Assembly: GCA_002205965.3 (NCBI GenBank)
Contig: NADL03000451.1
Coordinates: 2,356,001-2,420,000 of the forward strand
Direction: 5' to 3'
From: Kappaphycus alvarezii
Lineage: Eukaryota > Rhodophyta > Florideophyceae > Gigartinales > Solieriaceae
DNA: 64,000 nt
Shown here piece after piece: positions 23,627 through 37,489 of the stretch. The notes beneath the pieces are model-generated. The model had not been told where the DNA came from and did not search any database. It saw only the letters and a program-made list of their open reading frames with translations. The translations under genes were made by a program, and so were the position numbers. Numbering within the stretch: position 1 is the first letter of the stretch; each line of letters starts with the position of its first letter.

Positions 23627-24600
23627 TAAGATGCTTGGTCGCACGTTGCAAGTACCCATGGGAAAACTTGTGGGTATTGAGTGAACACTGTAACTCAAAG
23701 CGCAGTGTGACAATCGATGTGGCAGAGTATTTTGTCAAGCTGAGCAACGGGGCAAAGGTGAATTTGTTTTACTGCTGGGAGGTTTGAGGGGGTAAGCTTT
23801 GAGACCGCGGTATGCCAGTCAACCCCTCAGCTCAAATTGCCAAATTGGTATTCCTTCGGGAATGTAGGTCTGCTATAAATCTTGCTAAACAGTGAGCGCA
23901 GCTAGTCTACATGTAAGCCGTGTACGACCGAATTCTGAGTTTCCTGACGCTCAACGAAAACTGAACAATTCAGTCGGTTCTGCGAAGTTCACATACGCAG
24001 CACGGATGTGAGGGGGTCGATTAAACTAGTTGACGAATAAGTTAAAAGGGAAACTGTACAAGAACAACCGTGAATGTGCGTTCCCGAGTCTCCCTACCTG
24101 CCGTACATTCTCTGGTGACGTGTAACAGTGAAGTTTACAGTGACATACAGTATCCGGACTGGGGCCAGTGCGCACTCAAGTGCTCTCAAGTGCGCGTTGG
24201 CCACAGTACACTCCCCGAAAAAAAGATAAGACCAAGGACCCTATCACCAAACGTACTTCACGCAGCTTAAAGAAAAACTTGCAGACATTTAGTACTGTAC
24301 TACCAATAATATTCCGAGCAACGCCAAAATGGGAAACTTGTCAAAAGCTCGGAGCATGTACTGTAATTACCCCTTCGGCATATCTCGTGGAATGCTCAAA
24401 GCACTTTGCTTCGTACAAGATATCAGGTAATAACTTTGCTGGCAAATGGTACTTTCCATCACCAGTAACCCTGTAAGATATTTCGGGCCCCAACAGACCA
24501 AATGTTTCAAATATTAAAGCACCCAAACACTCCCCCCTCTTCAGTCACATACTTTTTTCGAACGAAATAAATTAGAGCCAAGACACATAAATTTACAACA
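23627..24600. other. No recognisable gene
   Basis: This is the 3' flank of ACLB and AT-leaning intergenic DNA. Short tandem words (GTGCGCACTCAAGTGCTCTC near 24,170) and a small TACTG tract near 24,290 occur. No domain or RNA gene was seen. Confidence 0.45.
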
Positions 24601-24619
24601 TTCAATGATACAATATAAA

Positions 24620-25680
24620 AATGCCACATTTTCCCCACCACGCAGCAGAAACACCACGCCTCCCGCCATTAGAACTCTCCACCCTTATCCAGGTGTTCCG
24701 AACATTAGATAGACCATCCTTTCTCATCAAACATCAAAAAGGAAGTATTCTGGGATTTATCATGAAATGGATCACGAAAGAAAGATTAAGGAGTTTATTA
24801 GGAAATTAAATACCGCAATACACAACTTCATCGCTTCTCAAGGAGTGTAAAATCCGATGTTAAGCTGGATAAGACGAGTAAGATATCTAACACTCAGCTG
24901 TGAGCTTTATTTCAACACGCCTCTACTGATAGCACCGCTCAGAAGCTCCAAACTAAACTCAATTTATCTATTTCTGTTCGTTTCATACATCAATTGCCAT
25001 CTGGCAATCGAAACTTGGTGTACAAAAAGAAAGAAGTCGTCCCATCAATGAAGGCTAAGCGCAGAAAAGCTCTTTATGATTGGGAAAAAGAACACGAGAA
25101 CTGGAGCGTCTCGGATTGGAAATATTATATTCATGATAAAAAGAAGTTTTATTTGGATAAATTGGATTTACTTGCGCTTTAGTAGCATGATTAACGTACA
25201 GAATCGCAACATTTTTCTATCCGTCAGCAATGGGAAAGTTCTGTCATGGTTTGGCCCACTATTTCGTACTATGAATTGTCTTATGTTGTGTTTATTAACA
25301 ACAGCCAGGATTCTAAGCTATACTGTAACGTTTTAGAAGAAGTAAATTTACCTTTTTTTGAACAGTGTGTCGGAAATACGTTCATAAAATGCAGCTACGC
25401 ATAGAAGCATGCATACAAAAGCGTGGCTAGAGAAAGTGATGTTTACAGACTGCTTTGGTCCACTAAATCGCCTAACTTGAATATTATAGAACCATATGGA
25501 GGGCTTTGGCGCGTGAGTTTTATCGAAATCAGCGGAAATTTACACCTATTGAGGATTTGTAGGAGTGCAATAATGATAGCTGGCATCGTATCAAAAGATG
25601 TGCTGTTAAGGATCTTTTCAAGTCACTACCCTTTCGTTTTATCGAATTAATTGACAGCAGGGGTAACTATACTTGCTATT
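24620..25680 (+). pseudogene. Tc1/mariner transposase, decayed
   Basis: Clear Tc1/mariner text is spread over plus-strand frames. It includes RRKALYDWEKEHENWSVSDW and a first-aspartate block (HDKKKF, near 25,130), then a region where VMVWGAISYYG-type sequence is expected, then the final block SPNLNIIEP near 25,470-25,500 whose Glu fits a DD34E or DD34D triad position. The C-terminal end runs to about 25,680. The second catalytic block, normally QDNAPIH, reads KCSYA followed by a stop. Frames change at several places. Terminal inverted repeats were not identified. This copy is dead. Confidence 0.65.
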
Positions 25681-25689
25681 TGTTTTTAA

Positions 25690-26539
25690 TTTGGTAACAT
25701 AGTAAATTGAATGTTTTGATCCTACACTTTTTTGCGTCGAATTAATCGTTTCAGTGTTTTTTTTATAGTTTGTTGAATACGTAGACGTTTCTCTGCCCGG
25801 TACGTATCTTTTTTTCGTATGAGTCATACTTATTGCTTATGGAAGCTCAGTATTCTCCAAACGTAGTGGTTTCATATAACTGCAAGTTTTTATGTTGAAC
25901 CTTTTTTTTGGTTCGAGGATTTTACTGCACAGATCACATAAAAATATAAATTTGAGAGAAATTCGCAAATACACACTAAGAGCACCTCTACTATGAGAAC
26001 AGAAATACAAAATTGGCACAAGGCAGAATTTTATCAACTCTATTATGCGAAAAACAATCAAAAATTTTGCACCCGGCAACGAATATCAGAGCAAACGGAT
26101 ATCCTTTTGTTCCGGATTTTATTCCAAGAACAAAACACTTCAATAAATAAAATTCTAACAAGTGTGTGATCTCGCGGAGAGTTCCAGCTAACGTTCACGT
26201 TCACCGTGAACGTGAGCGGTCACGTCCAGGAAGTGCCCCAATCCGCTATTTCCCTGCTCACCGCTCGTCATCCATCACTTTCCTCTACTCTGATCAGCAC
26301 TGCGCTTTTCGAACGCTGGAACTCCCCGCTACCTGGTGAACTCCTACAATATACTACAAGGTCTGAACTGCTTTCTTGGAAGTTTGGTTTCCGTTTTTAG
26401 TGTGTATCTGAGGCCGACAGAACCCGTTTTTTGTCCTCCTGCGAAACATCTCCTTGCTCTATGTTCCCAACTCCCCGCCAACCTCACCGCAGCACGTACT
26501 TCTCCCCCACCCTCACCGCGGCACGCACTTCTGCCCCCA
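25690..26539. other. Intergenic; one perfect 9-bp hairpin
   Basis: AT-rich in the first half with no gene recognised. A perfect palindrome TCACGTTCA-CCG-TGAACGTGA lies at 26,195-26,215. The second half (26,200-26,540) is C-rich and borders a LINE-tail relic, so it may be its upstream part. Confidence 0.4.
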
Positions 26540-26900
26540 ATCGTGGATTGTTGCTGTATTCCTCCGTCTCAGTACGCCTCTCTTTCAATTGAAAAACGCT
26601 GTCCCTTCTATTCAAGGCACTGTAATGAGATGGCCTCGGTTCTAGATTCCGATGACAAGCATGCTCTTAGTTGCAAGTTCGAATACGTTCAGACAAGCGG
26701 TCATAATTTCCCTCGAAATGTTCTGCACCGCTTCTACAAGGAAGTAGGCATTACCGCTCTTATGTAACATCCCTCCGCACATAGTTCCACCTCTGAATCT
26801 TCGCTTTCGACACTTCGTGCTGACGTGTACATTCAAGGACCATACGGTCTTGATCACCGCGGCCTATTCTTGGATGGTTCTGTCGCCCATCCCCTCGTCC
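26540..26900 (+). mobile_element. Decayed LINE tail with restriction-like endonuclease motifs
   Basis: The translation shows a Cys-rich start (CPFYSRHC), HALSC, then SGHNFPRNVL where an RHN motif is expected. After a break come LRADVYI and FLDGSVAHPL. This order (zinc-binding CCHC, R/KHN, PD...D) is that of the restriction-like endonuclease at the C-terminus of R2/R4-type non-LTR retrotransposons. Several key residues have drifted and the frame is broken, so this copy is older than those at 44.5-48.8 kb. Confidence 0.45.
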
Positions 26901-26989
26901 TCGCTTCTGAAATTTAACTTCATTTTATTTATTTAAATACTTCATAAATACTACTGCAAGTCTAACGGCTGTCCATTTTGAAATTCGGA

Positions 26990-28150
26990 TGCTCTGAAAT
27001 GAGACCCACAACTCACCCAGACGCCTTCTTTTCTTGCGTTAGGCCGCTTGTGTAGCACGTCGCTTATTGTGCCCCTCGGTTCCGATTGAGTACAGCCGGT
27101 TTCTCACTGAACTGTAAGTGTGGCCATCCTCCGCCCTCAACGGGTGTTATCTTATGTGCAAAATCGTGAGAGCTGCCCAAAGTTTAAATACTGCATCATA
27201 GCAGGCCCCCTCCACCTCCACCTCCTTCCCATTACTCTCTAGAGGGTACACAACCGGATAAACCAGTTCTCCACGATTATGCGATCTGAAGACATTTTTC
27301 TGTTCCTTTCCACATCCGCAGCTGTTAAATACTTATTCTTGGGTTTCTTTTTTGGAATGATTGCCCGAACGAGCTCCCCAGCATCCTGATATCCCTTATC
27401 CATCAACGCCGCCCAGTTTTGATGATACTCTCCAAAGAGTTCTCCGACATCCGCTTCGCCCACTTCAGACGGTGTCTTTTTTGAAGCTTTTTTTTGTGAA
27501 AACGCACATTTCGTTGGAAAATCTACAGGTCTGCCTCGCTTTCCGGGTAATGCGCACTGCATTTTATAGCTTTCCCATTTTTCAAAACAATAACTTCTAC
27601 TTTATAGCCGTAGAGCTTGAGCTTTCTTGAGAAATAATTTTTCCCCTTCTGCATGTTCCCTGAAGGCCTTTTTCCTTGCTGAAAAGTGATTTCTGTAGCG
27701 TCAAGCGCACAAATAAAATACTGAAGCGGATGTGGTTCTCAAGCAACTCACCACATGGATAAATGCAATCCGTATCCTTAATTAAACTGTCGTACGCAAA
27801 CTTCCATGTTCCATCGATAAACTTAGAAACCATCTTTCCGAATGTAGGGCCTTTTCAATTAAAAACGCGAGCTGCGATGTCCCACTGTGTCCAGCACATA
27901 AGTACAATTAGAGTCATGAACAAGAAATCCATGCCATTATAGACGCATTTGCGCCCAGGCCCAACATTATGAGTGTCACGAACTGCGGTCGAGAATCCAT
28001 TCCAATGATGCCTGAACTGAGGAGTATAGAAATTGCATATCCCGTGAATCCCTTTGTTGCCGACAGATTCATAAACTGCATCAAAGAACGGACACGCGCT
28101 TTCATTCTTATCATCACTGCCGTGTTACGGTTTCACGGTGGAGTATTTGC
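26990..28150 (-). pseudogene. DDE transposase (same family as 13-kb copy), copy 2
   Basis: On the minus strand the text runs from about 28,150 downwards. It gives KGPTFGKMVSKFIDGTWKF, the first-aspartate block DATEITFQQGKRPSGN near 27,690-27,645, KLKLYGYKVEVIV, ALMDKGYQDAGELVRAI near 27,400, and SDRIIVENWF near 27,270 with the expected catalytic Glu. The C-terminal basic tail is recognisable down to about 27,000. It parallels copy 1 block by block without the LTR insertion. Frames change and stops occur, so it is inactive. It reads opposite to copy 1. Confidence 0.7.
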
Positions 28151-30429
28151 AAAACTCCTGCTCTCTAGCTACTGCTGCCGAGGCTGACAAATAGAGAGCA
28201 TCGGCAGCAGCTAAGGGAGAGGGACCTTTATTTCGCCGGGTGCTGGCTTAGAGCAGCTCATAATTTTAATAAAGAAGGGAGGCGAAACCTAGGACGCAAA
28301 CGATTCTGGAGAGTATGCAAGGTGGTAGTTTTGGTCTTAATGGCTGTTAGGCGGGCACGCTCGTGGGAGTGGACAGCAAGAAGGGAGTAGACTTAAGCGC
28401 AGGACGAGGCTGGAGCGCAGGATGGCGAGGGTCTAGAGTTGTGACCGGGGATGGCTTTGTGCAATGAACATCCCTTTACCGGGGTATTGTGGGATAGCTT
28501 TCAACGCGGTTTGAAGCTCATCATAATCACTGTACTATCCATACGGAAATGGCGAGCTAATTTTTGAAATCCTATGTGCTTTTGGAAATGGCGCTTTTTC
28601 ATTTTTTGATTTTGTGTGTATTTCAAATAGCACAGTTGTGCAGTTGTCCTACAGAAAGAATAGAATGGAGTATTATTTATGGAGATACTATACTTTTATT
28701 TAAAATTCTTCATTTGGCAAAATTCTTGGTAATATACGATTGCGCTGCAGTGATATTATGATTTCGACAGAATTTGAGCATTTGCTCAATTTATGATAGA
28801 GAGGTCTAATCTGAAGAGTTTGATACTGTACCACAGAACATACTGTACAGTACGGTACAAGCATTAAAGTACAGCAGCTCGAATAGTAGAACAGGATGTA
28901 TGCCCTGCATGGAACTTCAGTAAGCCCGGGAAACTTTGAGGACAATTTTCGCAGTATTTATCTATCTCGCGAATTAGTCACAGTAATTATTCAACTCTGT
29001 CGGCTACACATGTCAGTATTACACTAAATGTAGGACATTGCACTCCCTCTCTGACTTTGAGGAGAGGGCACCACTCGCGTGTATTCAGCACTTGATGAAT
29101 CAGGGTGGTTTAGTACTGAAGGTTAGAATTCGTGCAGTAAATTACGTTTGAGAAAAAGAGGGACAAGTTTAATTGTGACACCCCAACGACGCAGCTCTAC
29201 CGAGTGGACTACAGATTCCGGGGTGTTCACAATCCGTGGTACTGCTTTTTTAGCATCGGAGCCTCGGCATTTGTGTTGAAAGCGCACTGTTCGCGCGAAA
29301 CTGACCAGTCTCGCCGAAAGGCGCACAAGTCCGTAGTGATATTTGTACACATACTGTACTGTCACTAGCAGAGCTGATTTTTATGATCATTTTTTGGATC
29401 TAATTTTTGGACTACTCCGCCGCCATTGCTAACAGCGGGTATTGTACTTTACAGCAAGGGCTTCGTCGACTGTCAGTTCTCGTTGATCTTGATACTGTAC
29501 ACTCACCCGGGCGGGTCCGAAGGAGCGCGACTCGAACCGCCCGGCCCCCAACTTGGACCTGACATTTTTGCAGGCTACAATCACTCATTGGGCCAAGCGT
29601 CGACCTAAGTCATCTCTTACTTGGATATTTATTACTTGCCTGACATTGACATTACTTACCCCACCGCTGTAGATAATGCTAACTGATCTGACTAATATTT
29701 ATACTTACCTGGCCACTACGGCCCGCGATTAAACAGCCACCCCAGTGTTGGCTCTGAACTTGACTCCCAACTTTTCCGCCTTTGCAGAAACCTTGCCAGC
29801 GGCAACTTCGGCAATAGCCAAGTTTATCCGCCCGGGTCTCCCTTTTATTCCACCCTTTCTACCCAATATTATACAACCCCCTTTTACTGCTTGTTTGTGA
29901 TATTTATTCACACTTGGCGCTCCTGACTCCGGCATCTATATAAAAATAGGAACTTCAAGGTTGTCGTTGGTGACAACACTCTTATCTCCAAAGGAGATAT
30001 TCAGCACTGCTAACCCGCTACTACATATTCTTTGTTCACTATTACACCCCTGGTGTCTAAGGTTCTAGCATTCCGCGTACCACGGTCCGGCCTTACAGCG
30101 CGGAGGATAAGTATACCGTCCAGCCGTCCAAGTAATCACCCCCGCTCTTCCATCTTCACTTCTCCTATCCACCGGCGAGCTGTGCTACTGCATCGCAGGG
30201 TGCTTAAAGGGAAAGAGGAACGGCGAACATGCTGTGAGTCTCGGTGTGTGTGTGTTGGATTTCTCATTTTCTAACGGTGTCCCATGCACAGACGAGAAGA
30301 ACTGCGCACCGCGCATTGCACTACAAAGTCAGCAAGCCGAAACGACGAACGTGGTCGGTCAATTTGAGCATGGTTTCCCAAACAGCGCATTCTCTGATTT
30401 GAAGAACGATTTTCCAACTACTGCTTGAA
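28151..30429. other. No recognisable gene
   Basis: Contains an imperfect inverted repeat around CTGCTGCCGA/TCGGCAGCAG (about 28,165-28,215), a TACTG tract near 28,830-28,870, and a minus-strand 68-aa frame at 29,729-29,935 with basic composition and no known domain. The stretch from about 29,450 to 30,430 may hold the left end of the copia-type fossil that follows, but no LTR boundary was found. Confidence 0.4.
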
Positions 30430-33400
30430 GCTCTATGCAGACAAGAATTGGAAGGAAGCAACTTTGTCCGATTATTATCGGAAGATCTCAGGTCCTACGC
30501 GGGCGACGACTTCAAGAACCTTGGAACTGTTTTCCGTCGTGAGCTTCGTGACTTCTTGCGAGCCAATGTTGTATACGTAACGAAGGATCGTAACGTCAAA
30601 ACCTCTGACGCTCTCCACATGGTCGTGAAGGGAGATCTACCTTGGCCACCAAGTGAATCCATGTAATCAATTGTTCCATCACCTACAGGCCCCACACCAT
30701 CAACTTCCTTGGATGGAGCTAACCCAGAGGGATCGAGAAACCATGGACAAATGTCTGCAGAATCCGTTGTGAGGTCAGTACCTGGAGCTAATGGCATTAC
30801 TAGGAGAAGTAATGTTTCTGCTTTGTTCTGTGCGTACAACACTGATGAAGAACAGAAATTGGCACAATTTCAAATAACTTTGACTAAAAGTACTCATTTT
30901 TCGAAGAAAGATGTGATCAAGCTGAGCTGAATGAGTGAGAAATGCAGCGAGGCTTCTCCATAATATGTATGTTCAAGCCCAACAATACTACTTCGACGCA
31001 CTGAAAGGGAATATGTTACCCTTGAAGATGTAGCTCATGCTGTCAAGACTAGATTCCACACAACAGAATGACCCGATCACTGCTCAGGGAGTGTGAACCT
31101 TTTTCACTAACATCTGTTATATCTCTGAATAATTACAAGCCCATTTTGTCCTGCCTGGAGGCTCTTATTGGTCGATTACATGAGATTCGGATATAAAAAC
31201 CTGCAGGATATCAAAACGAAGTTATAATGCGTAACAAACTCCTCAATGTTATGAATGATATAGAATAATGCCGCTTGGTGTACTATAAACAAGCGGAGTC
31301 ACTGCAGGGGGTAATTACAGATTTACATTCTGCAATTGCCACAACTTCGCTGACATCGCCACCTCCTAACTTTGTGTTAGTTAACCTTGTTGACTTCATT
31401 TACAAAAATAACAAGAACAGGCATAACTCATCTAGGGACAATAAATCATGTTACGTATGTGGTAAGGATGGATTCTTGTCCTATAAAAATACCACGAAAG
31501 AAGGCATGCAGGCTATGGAGCGAAGGTGGGCTTTTAAAAATTTACGCGCTTGTATTACTGAAACTAATGAAAAAGACGATGAGGAATCAGAAGCTGTCAC
31601 TGAAGTTGAGGATATCATGTCAACCTTCATTGACCTCACTGATAAAAAGTCAAAACCAGGATATACTGAGGGGTCAACCGATTGTTTTAGAACTACGAGC
31701 TCCGCAGACAAAGGAACGTGCAACAGATCACCATTCTTTGTATCACACTTACGGGAGTCAGCCGTTACTTATGACCTCACCGCCAAGATCTACCGGCCGA
31801 ACACATATATTAGGACAAATTATTTTTACTTATGGTGGACTCGGGGTGTGACCGCGGATTAATGGAGGACTTGACCAATATATGGCATACTGTGCATATG
31901 TTGGGAAAAACCAAATATTCACCGCTCCCACACTATACAGGTCATTTTTGGGAAGGTGTAGCTCCGCTCACTTATTGTTGCCGAGATACAGTTCCTTTTT
32001 AGAAAATATATGTTTACTTTTAAGATACACGTCACGGATGGAGTTATACCTATACTGCTGGGTTTCCCTGATATAACACACCTCAGTCTATACTAAAACA
32101 ACATCAATGACGAGCTCGTGCATGATAAATCAGGTCTAATCGCTGATTCTGTTTGTCGTGCATTCAAACTATGCTGGATTGATGTTTCTATTGACCCCCC
32201 TGACGTAATCCAGTATGATACTGGGAAACAATTTATTTCGAAAGCATTTCAATAAAACGCTGACCTAATTCATGTACTCATTCCTCAAGTCCCATTTGAC
32301 AGCCCTAACTGTATGTCATTGGTTGAAAGATATCATGACCTTATCCGTCGTGCCTACAATATTGTCCCAACAGAAGTACCGCAACTTGATGCTGAGACTG
32401 CACATCAAACGGAAGGTAAGTCAGTCAACAACTTTGTACGCCCTGAAGGTTTGATACCTACGCCACTTGTTCATGGGGCATTTCATAAACTGTAACTACC
32501 AAAAGAACAACTAAGGAAGTCCATGTTTCAGATGGCCAATTCTCTAAAGAAAGATACGATAGAAATGCGCAAATATTTTGCCAAACGGCAGGCTATAGAT
32601 GCCCTTCATACTCGAAACGGTCCATACACCGCAGATATTCATAGCGCTTCTCTTGGATCCCATGAGCTTGTGTATCGCCCCAAACTAGATAAGGGTGATA
32701 GGCTTTACCCTCTGTTAGATTTACATGGAGAGAGCTGCGTCATCGTTAACCCAATTGACCCTACTCCATTCCATACCACTGCTGTCCAAAGATTTATCCA
32801 ACCTGCCACAACGATGTAAACGGCACCTAGGGTACCCCAACTGACGACTCCGTCCGTATCAAGCTCTGTGCCACCAACCTCTGTCGCTAAAGATCCATTG
32901 ATGCCAGCACCTCAAACATAGAAATCTACTGACTCTGACTCTACACATACTCAAGGACTCACCGCAACCCTGTACTGAATGACGCTGATGCTTACGCTGA
33001 CGCCTCAATTACACCAACTGAAGCTAACGCTTTACCTACTCGCGACCTGGCACCGAATCTTGCATCAACTGCAGGCGTCAACCACGGAAATAACGGCCCT
33101 GTTAAATTGTACAGACTTACTGTCGGACCATATAGTGGCAGAATTCATGGAGTTCCTGTCTGGAAAAAAGAAAAGTTAGTCCCGTGACAACGAAAGGTTT
33201 AAGAAATCCAGAGGAACGAAGGTTAATGGGATAATATCTAAAGGTTTACTTACACTTGTTAATAGGTATGAGTCTAAGGATGCTAAAGTATTTGGTACCC
33301 AGTATGCTGATGAAGTGAAATACGAGGGTTTCCCCGATGCATACGAAAAGCCTAGGCTTTTTGTGCAGGCTTTTGATGTTGATGACCATGTCCATTTGAC

Positions 33401-34785
33401 CCACGCCCCAACTGTTCAGAGGTCATGCCAACTCCTGCTCATATTAACCTGCGCTCTGGACCCTATACTTAAGTCTTTCACTCGTGACATTTCCCAAGCC
33501 TATGTTCAATCTCGGACGAAAATGAACCTCCCTCTTCATATTCAACCGCACTTTATTCTTGGCTACCCTACTAACGCCCTCCTGCGACTCTAAATACCTT
33601 TGCATGTCATATATGAAGCATCTATCCACTGGTGCACTACCTATCACCGCCACCACACCGAGATCTTAGAGGTACTGGATGCAACTCATGACCCGTGCCT
33701 ACTATTCATCCTCAATTGAATGTAACGCACTTTAGAAAAGATAGTGCGAGGGGAGTAACGTGTTAACAAACCGTTAGAAAAGATAGTGCGAGGGGAGTAA
33801 CGTGTTAACAAACCGATGCTAACCGATGACACATCAAGTGCAGGCAATGAAAAGTTCATCAAACTGGAGAACGACTCTTCAAAGCAGTTTCACTGTAAGG
33901 ATGCCAATTACCTCGAAGATAGTGTAAATATAAGGTTAAATTGTTCTTCATTATCATTGAAAGATGTTAAATATACCCTCAACCAACCAGGACATGTTCA
34001 AAGCCAGAACATGTTCAAAAGCGTAAAGTGATTTCTGAGGACTCTGTTAAGGAACATTTTGCTCGACGCACCTAAGGCGCTTATACTGCTGAATTTTGTA
34101 GTCGGATTTACTGTATGGTATTTCTATAGCATCACACCACCTAAAGCCCAACAAAGATGATGTGAAGGCTCTCAACCGCAATATTTTGAAGTTCCTGAAA
34201 GTTAAAAATTTAGGACTCAAGTTTCTGAATCTCGAAATACAGCCATTCAGAAGTTGCTGTTTTCGTTGATGCGTGTTTCGTGTCAAACACGGACACTTCA
34301 TCGCAGCTCGGGTTTTTATGGTATCCTGATGAATAGGATTTAATGGCAAAAATCATCAAGTACAGAGCGTTGAAGTTAAGGAGAGTGGCATGCAGTGTTT
34401 TCGCTGCTGAATAATTGGCTATATTACACGGTTTTGGTGTATCTACAACTAAGCTTCATTCACTTAACCAAATTTCTGGACGCATTGTTCCACTGCGCGT
34501 TTACACAGGCTCCAAAAAATTACGTGGCGATATGGTGAAAATAAACTATTCTACTAAGAAAATGCTATCAATCGACTTGAATATGTTCAGACAGTCTTAC
34601 GAGAGAAATAAACTACGCACATTTTCTGGATCCCTACAGCACAAAATCTATCTGATGCGTTTACCAAAGATAACCCATCACAGGTCCTATAGAAGCTCAT
34701 GGCAACGAAAAAGATTGAGTTGAACCCAAACTCCTGGGTAGAATGCGGTCTCCGCAGCTGGACAGATGATAATTCGCTCTAGTTC
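30430..34785 (+). mobile_element. Ty1/copia-type retroelement fossil
   Basis: Parts in order on the plus strand: gag-like sequence from about 30,440; a zinc-knuckle-like CYVCGKDG near 31,450; a protease-like region about 31,750-31,900; integrase about 32,100-32,800 (SLVERYHDLIRRAYN); reverse transcriptase about 33,200-34,000; and RNase H with C-terminal end about 34,430-34,785 (RVYTGSKKL, IELNPNSWVE). Integrase before reverse transcriptase is the Ty1/copia order. It is heavily broken, with many breaks, and no LTRs were recognised, so it looks old. Confidence 0.7.
33732..33815. repeat. 42-bp perfect tandem duplication
   Basis: The unit beginning TTAGAAAAGATAGTGCGAGG and ending GTTAACAAACCG occurs twice head to tail (33,732-33,773 and 33,774-33,815) without a mismatch, so the duplication is recent relative to the surrounding fossil. 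Confidence 0.9.
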
Positions 34786-37489
34786 TATATGGCGCCTCTT
34801 TTTCGATCGAATAAACCCTGAAGTATACAAAGACTAACCATCGAAATAGAGAGTTTTATCTCATGTAAAAATGACCATAGTAGACCATGTCACGCTACGT
34901 GGGAAAATTGGGCTGTAATTCCGCAAGCTCGCCTACGACTCCTTTTTACATCCCTGTCGCTTTTCGAAGGGTTCGGGCAATATTTTTCTACTCCTCATCA
35001 GCATTGTAACGTTTGTAAGCTTTTATTGAAAGGTGTCACATATTCGCATGCTCATACGACCATACCGCCCCCAAGAGCGTTCTTATTGCTGCCTTTTACC
35101 TGCTTAATTTTCAGATCAGCTGCAGGGCGTAAGTAGATCATAAATTACGGAGAATGGGCCTGAAGAACCGAATGTTTCATGTCTGACCGGTCATTTTGGT
35201 AACCCTGTGCTCAGTTTTCGTGCCGCATATTTTTGGGCCGTTCGAGATATTTTGACCTAACTCAGCTCAAGGTTATAGTTAAGAGATTAAACTGACACAG
35301 ATAGATGCAATATTACGATCTGTATCCGTACATGAGACTTTAGTTTGTAATTGGCTTCTTCTTCGAAAGGAGCGCTTTTCTCTTCTATGAGGGGCTGCAG
35401 CGAACCGTCCTCACATCTAAAAATTATCGTATACAATGTTTTCGAACCCAAATTTCATACCATGATACCCCGAGACTCGTCAGGGTTGAAAGGGAGTGGT
35501 TTGTTTGTGACATTATGCTGACGAACCGATCCTACAGCTATTGAGCGTATCTTGACTGGCCTTTCCTGTAGCGGAAGAATCGCAGAAGCCGTGAAGATAG
35601 GTAAGAAAGACTCCAGGAGATCAGCATTAGCGATCTGCGTCATCAAATTTATCAAGACACTGAGGCCGGTAACGCCTATTTCTGGGCTGACAGAAACCCT
35701 GAAGACTAAATGGAACCATCTTAACGGCATGCAGTCAGTTTCTTCCAAATGATTTGATTGAAACAGGGTTGCGATTTTGAAACCTAGTCCGGTTAAAAAG
35801 CTTTCACTGCACGGGTGGCCTAGTAACAGCTGGAGAGCTCGACCAAGATCAGTTTACTGAGTAAAGAACGTGGATGATGGTAGGTCAGAGAGAGAGGCGC
35901 AAAGAGAGTGTGGGAGAGCAATGACCATATTTTGGTCAGTAAAACTTGGAACAATTGACGCAGAATGAATGAAGGAGCATCAAATGAAATGCAGTATTCA
36001 AATTGGATGATATTGTCGGTTATTGTAGACGTACAAGTTGAAAAACCGGGCCAGTCGTAGTATCTAGCGAGATGCTGCGTGCCATCCTTTCAACGGCGGT
36101 CTTCGTGATGGGTGGGGATGGAGGGAGGCTTTGTGAGGGGAAGGGGATGCTGTGTTGGCAAGGCCTGGGATACAGGGCTCAAAGTTACAGAAGTTTGGCC
36201 GGGTCGTTGATGGCTCCGAGCCGGGCATTGCGGAGAGACAGGGGAAATTTGTGGTTATTTTAATGTATGATGTGGTCGGTTGTATTCAAGCCACTGGGTG
36301 TGAGCTGTGCTTGTTGTTGCAGTGGGTAGTCCATAGACAGCCCTTTGAACGACTTTTTTCTCAAGGAACGCACTTTCCGTCGGCGTAACGGCGCGAACTA
36401 AACGGTTCTACGAACAACAAAATCGCAACGGGAGGAGTGCGTATTCCAATTGGCCGAGAAAAAGTTCTATCTATTGGCAGCGTCGTAGCCGGAAATTTAT
36501 ATTCGTAATTCAATTAAAAAATTGGCAGCTACTACAAAACAAGCGAGCAACACTGTAAACTCCAGTATCATCTCATCATCACATCACGAGACAAGTCTTC
36601 ACTCCCTAGTAAACATTTTGCTGGTCTGTAGAGTATTTTTATATGATCAATGGATGACTCCCGAAGCGTTACTACAATAAAGAAGATGCCCCTCTCGTTT
36701 TATTTCGAGGTGTCCCCAGTGTTCCTCTAGAGTTACCCCATGTACTCCACAGGTACACCGAAGGTCCTCCAATGGATCCGCTTATTAACCCCCTTAGATG
36801 GCACAAAAAAGATTTATAATGTTAAATTCTTTGATGCATCATTGATACGAACAACTGTATGTAATTGGACGTTTCAATCCTCCTTTTTCCCAAGAAGGGC
36901 TCCATTCGGTCCAATACTATTGGCCACTTGCTTATAATTAACGAGAACATTATGCGTGTCATTTTCTACTGTACCCTGCGGTTACCCTGCTCTCCGTAGC
37001 CATCTCCAGAAAACCGCCAAAACCGTCCGGGCTTGGTCGTCCTCCTCAACTGCGATGCTCCATCATCATCTTGGATTCCGTCATCGTTCCGCCCCTTCCC
37101 GGATTTTCCAAACAGGTCGTCTCCCTTATGATTGAGATATACTTCACGTGGTTTAGAACAAATTACTGATCCTCCCCGTTATAACGGGTCTGCTAGCGCT
37201 CTTCGTCTCTCATGACTCTTCAACCCAACCCTCCGATTCCGACTCACCGTAGCCCGTTGGGCACAGCTCTCTTCGACTTGGTGCCAATCCTTAAGACGAT
37301 CCTTGCTAACCAAACGGGGCGTTATTGTACATCGAAAGCACCTGAGTCTTATCCGACGAAGCTGTTCCCGTGCTTTCTATCGTGATCCCCGCAAACTGCG
37401 AAGTTTGCGGTTGTATTCCAGTGCATCTACCCTTGAACCGTCTAACAGGTTGTGAAAGTCACGTAACGGATCTAGAAAGAAGGTTTTCT
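34786..37489. other. No recognisable gene
   Basis: Many short frames occur on both strands (such as 35,455-35,748 minus, 36,740-36,937 plus), none with a domain I recognise. There are no clear repeats. It probably contains the lost right end of the copia fossil and further decayed elements. Confidence 0.4.

Noticed and set aside
29729-29935. Small basic minus-strand protein of 68 codons
   Set aside because: No domain, no coding bias and no clear neighbours; kept only as a note in the intergenic entry.
35800-35880. tRNA-like sequence (GGTGGCCTAGTAACAGCTGG)
   Set aside because: No acceptor stem or T arm can be folded around it.
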